From Bacteroidales bacterium (lineage in GTDB: Bacteria; Bacteroidota; Bacteroidia; Bacteroidales; UBA3663), in NCBI GenBank assembly GCA_030526445.1, contig JAUNCV010000050.1, positions 1-12,374 on the forward strand: a stretch of DNA of 12,374 bases, given 5' to 3'. Position numbers and translations under genes: made by a program. The notes below the pieces were generated by a model. That model worked only from the letters and a program-made list of their open reading frames with translations. It searched no databases and was not told the DNA's origin. Shown here piece by piece: positions 7,911 through 12,374 of this stretch (position 1 is the stretch's first letter; every line of letters starts with the position of its first letter).

Positions 7911-7938
7911 CTAACTCTTAACTTTTAACTTTTACATA
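7911..7938 (+). repeat. Tandem heptamers (TTAACTY type) before the PII-like gene
   Basis: The units are CTAACTC (7911-7917), TTAACTT, TTAACTT (ending 7931) and a degenerate TTACATA (7932-7938). Three bases then lead to the ATG at 7942. The array closely matches the one ahead of the pump gene and, like it, stands where a ribosome-binding site would be expected. No TAnnTTTG promoter is present in the 7837-7941 gap. Confidence 0.7.
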
Positions 7939-7941
7939 AGT

Positions 7942-8235
7942 ATGAAAGCATTATTCATTAGTTATGATCAGGCACACCATGAAGCAGTGCTTGCCATTCT
8001 TAACTCATGCATGCAGCGAGGATTCACTTGCTGGGAGCAGACCCAGGGCCGTGGTTCAGAAAAAGGTGAGCCACACTACGGATCGCATGCTTGGCCAGGA
8101 ATGAACTGTTCGATCATGGCCATGTGCGAAGACAGCCGTATTCCTTCGCTCCTTGAGCGTCTGAAGAAGCTCGATGCTGAGCGCCCTATGTTGGGCCTTC
8201 GCGCCTTCGTGCTCCCAGTGGAGCAGGCTATCTAA
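7942..8235 (+). CDS. Small PII-like protein at the end of the efflux operon
   Basis: This 97-residue cytoplasmic protein resembles the PII superfamily (trimeric ferredoxin-like fold) in layout. It has a first strand MKALFISYD, a helix HHEAVLAILNSCM, a strand GFTCWEQTQG, a Gly/charge-rich loop (about 37-53) in the place of the PII T-loop, a strand NCSIMAMCED, a helix RIPSLLERLKKLDAE and a last strand LRAFVLPVEQAI. It is shorter than GlnB/GlnK (about 112 residues) and lacks the usual uridylylation-site context. PII-like proteins encoded beside RND or other transporters are known (for example the PII-NG group), but I assign this one only by pattern. It is 105 bp after the pump gene with no promoter between, so it is probably co-transcribed. 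A role in sensing a ligand and tuning the pump is inference. Confidence in the gene is high; in the family, moderate. Confidence 0.8.
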   Translation: MKALFISYDQAHHEAVLAILNSCMQRGFTCWEQTQGRGSEKGEPHYGSHAWPGMNCSIMAMCEDSRIPSLLERLKKLDAERPMLGLRAFVLPVEQAI

Positions 8236-8277
8236 ATAGTGCATTTTTTGTGCAAAATATACAAAAATATACAATAG

Positions 8278-8321
8278 AATGGAGCAAAATGTCATAATTT
8301 TGCTCCATTTGCTATTTTTTT
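8278..8321 (+). terminator. Rho-independent terminator of the efflux operon
   Basis: AATGGAGCAAAAT (8278-8290) pairs perfectly over 13 bp with ATTTTGCTCCATT (8297-8309), with the 6-nt loop GTCATA. A run of seven T (8315-8321) follows after five bases. It closes the efflux operon and separates it from the promoter of nfnA. Confidence 0.7.
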
Positions 8322-8331
8322 GCCGAATATT

Positions 8332-8363
8332 TTTGTCACTTATTGAATAAATATGTATATTTG
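8332..8363 (+). promoter_or_regulatory. Promoter of the nfnAB operon
   Basis: TTTG (8332-8335), a 20-nt spacer and TATATTTG (8356-8363) match the Bacteroidota consensus, followed by CAGCC. It predicts a leader of about 70 nt before the nfnA start codon. It comes right after the efflux terminator, so the two operons are transcribed separately. Confidence 0.7.
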
Positions 8364-8439
8364 CAGCCACATAAGTGATAAGCTAAATTGCTTGTTGTGT
8401 ATATAAGGAACAGGAATATTCAATTTATTTCAAGCGATA

Positions 8440-9258
8440 ATGAACAAGATTGTAAGTAAGAAAATGTTCTCTGAGAAGGTTGCCTGCATTGAGGTGGAGG
8501 CTCCTCTCATTGCTCGTAGCCGTAAGGCTGGTCATTTCGTGATTGTTCGTCTCGACGAGAAGGGCGAGCGCATTCCGCTCACCATTGCCGATGCCGACAT
8601 TGAAAAGGGCACCATTACTCTGGTAGTACAGGCAGTTGGTGCAAGTTCAGCTCGTATCAACAGCCTTGAGGTTGGCGACTCTTTTGCCGATGTAGTGGGT
8701 CCTTTGGGTCATGCTACTGAGATTGAAAAGTATGGCACCGTAGTGTGCTGCGGTGGTGGTGTAGGTGTTGCTCCATTGCTCCCTATTGTTAAGGCTATGC
8801 ACGAAGCTGGTAACCGTGTTATTGTGGTTCTGGCTGCTCGTACCAAGGATCTCATCATCCTTGAGGAAGAGATGCGTGCTAACTCAGACGAGGTTATCAT
8901 CATGACCGACGATGGTTCGTATGGCCAGAAGGGTCTCGTTACCGAGGGCGTTGAGTCTGTCATCAACCGTGAGAAGGTTGACAAGTGCGTCTGCATCGGT
9001 CCAACCATCATGATGAAGTTCGTTTCTCTGCTTACTAAGAAGTATGAGGTTCCAACCATCGTTTCTTTGAACACCATCATGGTCGATGGTACCGGTATGT
9101 GCGGTGCTTGTCGTGTAACCGTGGGTGGTAAGACCAAGTTCGTTTGTGTGGATGGCCCAGAATTTGATGCTCACGAAGTGAACTTCGACGAGATGATGAG
9201 CCGTATGCGCGCCTACAAGGCAGAAGAAACTGAAGCAATGGCAGCTCTTGCCAAGTAA
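8440..9258 (+). CDS. nfnA: NADH-dependent ferredoxin:NADP+ oxidoreductase subunit A (sulfide dehydrogenase/PyrK-like)
   Basis: This 272-residue cytoplasmic flavoprotein is the small subunit of NfnAB. It binds FAD, NAD(H) and one [2Fe-2S] cluster. The ferredoxin-reductase-type FAD domain (about 1-95) has RIPLTIAD (44-51) and GPLG (87-90). The nucleotide-binding domain has CCGGGVGVAPLLP (103-115). Near the C-terminus the cluster site reads D216-G-T-G-M-C221-G-A-C224, then C236-V-D-G-P-E-F. Three cysteines plus an upstream aspartate fit the Asp/three-Cys ligation I recall for the Thermotoga NfnA structure. Sulfide dehydrogenase and PyrK share this fold, but the partner gene, encoding a GltD-like diflavin subunit 52 bp downstream, favours NfnA. 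No dihydroorotate dehydrogenase gene is nearby. Confidence 0.9.
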   Translation: MNKIVSKKMFSEKVACIEVEAPLIARSRKAGHFVIVRLDEKGERIPLTIADADIEKGTITLVVQAVGASSARINSLEVGDSFADVVGPLGHATEIEKYGTVVCCGGGVGVAPLLPIVKAMHEAGNRVIVVLAARTKDLIILEEEMRANSDEVIIMTDDGSYGQKGLVTEGVESVINREKVDKCVCIGPTIMMKFVSLLTKKYEVPTIVSLNTIMVDGTGMCGACRVTVGGKTKFVCVDGPEFDAHEVNFDEMMSRMRAYKAEETEAMAALAK

Positions 9259-9310
9259 GCTCTTATTTTTAATTTTTTTCATTTTTTTGGAGAAATAATC
9301 ATTGACACTT

Positions 9311-10780
9311 ATGACTCTTGAAGAAATTAAGGCTCTTCGTAACGAGCCATGGCGTGAGGAGCTTCGCAAGGCAATGCCTGCTAAGGAGCGTAGCGCTATT
9401 GAACGTGTAAAAATGCCAGAATTGGCACCAGAATATCGTGTAACCACCTTCACCGAAGAGGTACAGCAGGGCTTGACCAAAGAGCAGGCTATGTGTGAGG
9501 CAAAGCGTTGCCTTGACTGTGCTGACCCATCGTGCATGAAGGGTTGTCCTGTAGGCATCAACATCCCAACCTTCATCAAGCATATTGAGAAGGGCGAGAT
9601 GGCAGAGGCTATTCAGACCATCAAGCAGACCTCAAGCTTGCCAGCAGTGTGTGGCCGTGTGTGCCCACAGGAGAAGCAGTGTGAGGGTAACTGTATCAAG
9701 CTCAAGATGAACCAGAAGGCTGTGGCTATTGGTTACCTCGAGCGCTTTGCAGCCGACTATGAGCGTGAGAGCGGCAACATGAAGGCTCCAGCTTGCGCAC
9801 CAAAGAACGGCAAGAAGGTTTGTGTGGTAGGTTCAGGCCCTTCGGGTCTTGCATTTGCTGCCGACATGATCAAGCTTGGTTATGACGTGACCGTATATGA
9901 GGCACTTCACGAGATTGGTGGCGTGTTGAAGTATGGTATCCCTGAGTTCCGTTTGCCAAACAATGTTGTTGAGGCCGAGATCAATACCCTTCGCGAAATG
10001 GGTGTGAACTTCCAGCCAGACGTGATTGTGGGCAAGACCATCAGCTATGAGCAGATTCATGAGATGGGCTTCGACGGCGTCTTCGTTGGTTCGGGCGCAG
10101 GTCTTCCTCGTTTCATGAACATCCCAGGTGAGAACCTCATCGGTGTTATGTCTTCGAACGAGTATTTGACCCGTATCAACCTCATGGGTGCTGGCCGTGG
10201 TCAGGGCTTTGATACCCCAGTGCTCAAGGGCAAGAATGTGGTTGTGTGTGGTGGTGGTAACACTGCTATGGACTCTGCTCGTACCGCTAAGCGTATGGGT
10301 GCAGAGACCGTAACCCTCGTATATCGTCGTGGCCTTGACGAGCTCCCAGCTCGTGCAGAAGAGGTGCATCACGCTATGGAGGAGGGCATTGACTTCCATG
10401 TGCTTCACAACCCAATCGAGTACTTGGCCGACGAGAACGGTCGTGTCAAGGAGGCAGTGCTTCAGGTAATGGAGCTTGGCGAGCCTGATGCTTCGGGCCG
10501 TCGTTCGCCAGTGGCTATTGAGGGCAAGACCGAAACCATTCCTGCCGACCTCGTGGTGGTAGCTATCGGTGTATCGCCTAACCCAATCATCCCAGAGGCA
10601 TTCAAGGGCCTTGAGATCAGCCGTAAGGGCACCATCGTTGTGGGCGAAGAGACTATGCAGTCGGCCTTGAGCGATGTGTTTGCAGGTGGCGACATTGTGC
10701 GTGGTGGTGCAACTGTGATCCTCGCTATGGGCGATGGTCGTCGTGCTGCAGCCAATATGCACGAATATTTGCAGAAGTAA
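9311..10780 (+). CDS. nfnB: NADH-dependent ferredoxin:NADP+ oxidoreductase subunit B (GltD-like)
   Basis: This 489-residue large subunit of NfnAB couples reduction of NADP+ to oxidation of NADH and reduced ferredoxin by flavin-based electron bifurcation, or runs in reverse. Its N-terminal domain carries two four-cysteine sets for [4Fe-4S] clusters: C67, C70, C75, C79 and C114, C118, C124, C128. An FAD motif follows at G174-x-G-x-x-G179, then the NADPH-binding CGGGNTAMDSARTAKR (about 313-328) and a C-terminal FAD-contact segment GGDIVRGGATVILAMGDGRRAA. A glutamate synthase small subunit (GltD) has the same domains, but no gltB is adjacent and nfnA precedes it. I chose ATG at 9311. A TTG at 9302 in the same frame lies 9 nt after GGAG (9289-9292) and would add three residues (492 in all). 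Confidence 0.92.
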   Translation: MTLEEIKALRNEPWREELRKAMPAKERSAIERVKMPELAPEYRVTTFTEEVQQGLTKEQAMCEAKRCLDCADPSCMKGCPVGINIPTFIKHIEKGEMAEAIQTIKQTSSLPAVCGRVCPQEKQCEGNCIKLKMNQKAVAIGYLERFAADYERESGNMKAPACAPKNGKKVCVVGSGPSGLAFAADMIKLGYDVTVYEALHEIGGVLKYGIPEFRLPNNVVEAEINTLREMGVNFQPDVIVGKTISYEQIHEMGFDGVFVGSGAGLPRFMNIPGENLIGVMSSNEYLTRINLMGAGRGQGFDTPVLKGKNVVVCGGGNTAMDSARTAKRMGAETVTLVYRRGLDELPARAEEVHHAMEEGIDFHVLHNPIEYLADENGRVKEAVLQVMELGEPDASGRRSPVAIEGKTETIPADLVVVAIGVSPNPIIPEAFKGLEISRKGTIVVGEETMQSALSDVFAGGDIVRGGATVILAMGDGRRAAANMHEYLQK

Positions 10781-10810
10781 TTTTTACTGTAACAATCAAT
10801 AAATTGTTCG

Positions 10811-10845
10811 GCCGATGGGAATTTATAGCCCATCGGTCTTTTTTT
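10811..10845 (+). terminator. Rho-independent terminator of the nfnAB operon
   Basis: CCGATGGG (10812-10819) pairs with CCCATCGG (10829-10836), with a possible G-T pair outside it and a 9-nt AT-rich loop. TCTTTTTTT (10837-10845) follows directly. It lies 30 nt after the nfnB stop codon and just before the promoter of tig. Confidence 0.85.
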
Positions 10846-10855
10846 CGGCCGATAA

Positions 10856-10887
10856 TTTGGCTATTCAAAATAAAATTATTATCTTTG
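10856..10887 (+). promoter_or_regulatory. Promoter of the trigger factor gene
   Basis: TTTG (10856-10859), a 20-nt spacer and TATCTTTG (10880-10887) match the Bacteroidota consensus, followed by CGCCCGC. The predicted leader is about 60 nt. A CGGCCG palindrome (10846-10851) lies immediately upstream. Confidence 0.7.
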
Positions 10888-10952
10888 CGCCCGCGATAGG
10901 CTATACTTCGCGTATCTATTAAGCAAATAATCAATTATAAATATTTGAGAAT

Positions 10953-12302
10953 ATGAATATTACTAAGCAGAACATTGACGATACCAATATCGTCCTCAGC
11001 CTCGAGATCTCGAAGGCTGACTATGCAGAGGCAGTAGAGAAGGGCCTCAAAGAGACCCGTAAGAAGGTACAGATGCCAGGTTTCCGTAAGGGTATGGTTC
11101 CTGCTGGCATGATCAAGAAGATGTACGGCACTCAGATCACCGTTGAGGAGGTAAACAACCTCATCAACCGTTCTATGTATAACTATATTGCTGAGAACAA
11201 GCTCAACGTTCTTGGCGAGCCAATGATCTGCGAGGATCAGGAGGCAGTTGACTTTGCAGCAGTTGAGAACTTCACCGTTAAGTTCGACATCGCACTTGCT
11301 CCAGAGTTCAACCTTACTCTCGACAACACCGTAACCGTTCCTTACTACACCATTCAGGTTTCTGACGAAATCAAGAACCAGCAGATCGAGGGCATGCGCA
11401 ACCAGTTCGGTGAGACCGTACAGGTTGAGGAGGCTTGCGCTGATGACGTAATCAAGGGCGACATGGCTGAGCTCGACGAGAATGGCAACATCAAGGAGGG
11501 CGGTATCGTAGCTGAGGGTGCTACCGTATTCCCACGCTACTTCAAGAACGACGACCAGAAGAATATCTTCAATGGCGCTAAGAAGTTCGCTTCAGTTGAC
11601 TTCAACCCAGCTGCTGCTTATGATGGCAACGAGCGTGAGCTTGCAAGCCTCCTTCAGAAGAAGGCAGAAGAGGTTGCTGGTTGCACCTCTAACTTCCGTT
11701 TCACCATCACCGAGATCAACCATCGTCAGGCTGCAGAGCTCAACGAGGACTTCTTCAAGAAGTGCTTCGGTGAGGAGTGCACCACTCAGGAGGCTTTCGA
11801 GGCTAAGGTTGTTGAGGCTATCGCTGGCCAGCTCGCTCAGAACAGCGAGTATCGTTTCAGCATCGACGCTCAGAACGTACTCAAGGCTCAGGTTGGTACC
11901 CTCGCATTCCCAGAGAAGGCACTCAAGAAGTGGCTCCTCGCTAAGGACGAGAACCGTGATGCAGCTAAGCTCGACGAGAACTTCCCTAAGATGATGGAGG
12001 ACCTCACCTGGCAGCTCATCGAGGAGAAGATCGTTGCTGCTAACGATATCAAGCTCACCGACGAGGAGATCAAGGAGGAGGCTAAGATCGCTATCTCTGC
12101 TCAGATGGCTCAGTACGGTATGGCTAACATCCCAGCTGAGTACCTCAACCAGTATGCTGAGAGCATCGTGAAGGATGAGAAGCAGCGTGCACAGCTCCGC
12201 GACAACGCTATGGCTCGCAAGATCATGGCTACTATCAAGGGTGCTGTTAACATCGAGAACAAGGAGGTTTCTATCGAGGACTTCCAGAAGCTCTTCGCTT
12301 AA
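10953..12302 (+). CDS. tig: Trigger factor, ribosome-associated chaperone
   Basis: This 449-residue cytoplasmic chaperone binds the ribosome exit tunnel and shields nascent chains. The N-terminal domain (about 1-115) holds the ribosome-binding loop PGFRKGMVPAGMIKKMYG. The Phe-Arg-Lys triplet is kept, but the usual lysine two positions later (GK in E. coli) is Met. The middle domain (about 150-255) should be the FKBP-type prolyl isomerase insert, but the familiar IPGFE-type signature is missing, so isomerase activity is doubtful. The C-terminal helical domain (about 256-449) forms the two arms. E. coli TF has 432 residues, so the length is normal. Codon choice is strongly biased (GAG, AAG, GCT, CGT and AAC dominate), as expected for a highly expressed gene. 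It has its own promoter and terminator. Confidence 0.95.
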   Translation: MNITKQNIDDTNIVLSLEISKADYAEAVEKGLKETRKKVQMPGFRKGMVPAGMIKKMYGTQITVEEVNNLINRSMYNYIAENKLNVLGEPMICEDQEAVDFAAVENFTVKFDIALAPEFNLTLDNTVTVPYYTIQVSDEIKNQQIEGMRNQFGETVQVEEACADDVIKGDMAELDENGNIKEGGIVAEGATVFPRYFKNDDQKNIFNGAKKFASVDFNPAAAYDGNERELASLLQKKAEEVAGCTSNFRFTITEINHRQAAELNEDFFKKCFGEECTTQEAFEAKVVEAIAGQLAQNSEYRFSIDAQNVLKAQVGTLAFPEKALKKWLLAKDENRDAAKLDENFPKMMEDLTWQLIEEKIVAANDIKLTDEEIKEEAKIAISAQMAQYGMANIPAEYLNQYAESIVKDEKQRAQLRDNAMARKIMATIKGAVNIENKEVSIEDFQKLFA

Positions 12303-12323
12303 TCCTCTCTGATATAGATAAAT

Positions 12324-12364
12324 GAATAGTCCCGATTCGGAAACGAGTCGGGACTTATTCTTTT
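12324..12364 (+). terminator. Rho-independent terminator of tig
   Basis: GTCCCGATTCG (12329-12339) pairs with CGAGTCGGGAC (12344-12354) through one G-T pair, closing on a GAAA tetraloop (12340-12343). The stem extends outward with GAATA/TATTC past one bulged T. TTTT follows at 12361-12364. It lies 22 nt after the stop codon. Confidence 0.88.
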
Positions 12365-12374
12365 AAAACCTTAC

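Noticed and set aside
8278..8321. Riboswitch upstream of nfnA
   Set aside because: It is a simple 13-bp hairpin with a T-run that precedes the nfnA promoter, so it would not be in that transcript.
9833..10762. 309-residue open frame on the minus strand inside nfnB
   Set aside because: It is rich in His, Thr and Cys without motifs and opposite a gene with clear FAD, NADPH and iron-sulfur sites.
9311..10780. Glutamate synthase small subunit (GltD)
   Set aside because: The domains are the same, but there is no gltB beside it and nfnA is directly upstream.
1..12374. Genomic island or mobile element
   Set aside because: There is no transposase, integrase, tRNA or direct-repeat boundary, and base composition is even across the genes.

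Overview
The window is chromosomal DNA from a member of the phylum Bacteroidota, most likely order Bacteroidales. The evidence is the repeated Bacteroidota-type promoter (a TTTG box about 19-20 bp upstream of TAnnTTTG), the near absence of strong Shine-Dalgarno sequences, a lipoprotein RND adaptor, an NfnAB pair and a Bacteroidota-like trigger factor. I cannot name the genus. Gene content and base composition look uniform, with no sign of a mobile element, CRISPR array, rRNA or tRNA.

Layout, left to right. Positions 1-118 hold a hairpin and a consensus promoter that points into the 3' end of the first gene on the opposite strand. Positions 119-1923 (minus strand) encode a LytS/YehU-type sensor kinase and a LytTR response regulator that overlap by 16 bp. 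A 217-bp divergent intergenic region (1924-2140) carries a promoter for each direction and a cluster of inverted repeats. Positions 2141-8235 (plus strand) form a probable four-gene operon: a TolC-family outer-membrane channel, a lipoprotein membrane-fusion adaptor, an RND inner-membrane pump and a small protein resembling the PII family. Positions 8440-10780 form an operon for the NfnA and NfnB subunits of an NADH-dependent ferredoxin:NADP+ oxidoreductase. Positions 10953-12302 encode trigger factor, with its own promoter and terminator.

How the genes may work together. The three efflux proteins should form a tripartite pump spanning both membranes. The divergently transcribed kinase/regulator pair is a natural candidate to control it. 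The PII-like protein at the end of the operon is a candidate second, ligand-sensing control, acting on the pump protein directly. This arrangement (divergent LytTR system, TolC-MFP-RND, PII-like protein) is the most interesting part of the window. Tandem TTAACTY heptamers sit immediately before the start codons of both the pump gene and the PII-like gene, and before no other gene here, which hints at shared post-transcriptional control. NfnAB (redox balancing) and trigger factor (nascent-chain chaperone) are housekeeping units set off by hairpins or terminators, with no evident link to the pump.

All functional calls come from reading motifs and gene order by eye. No database search was run.
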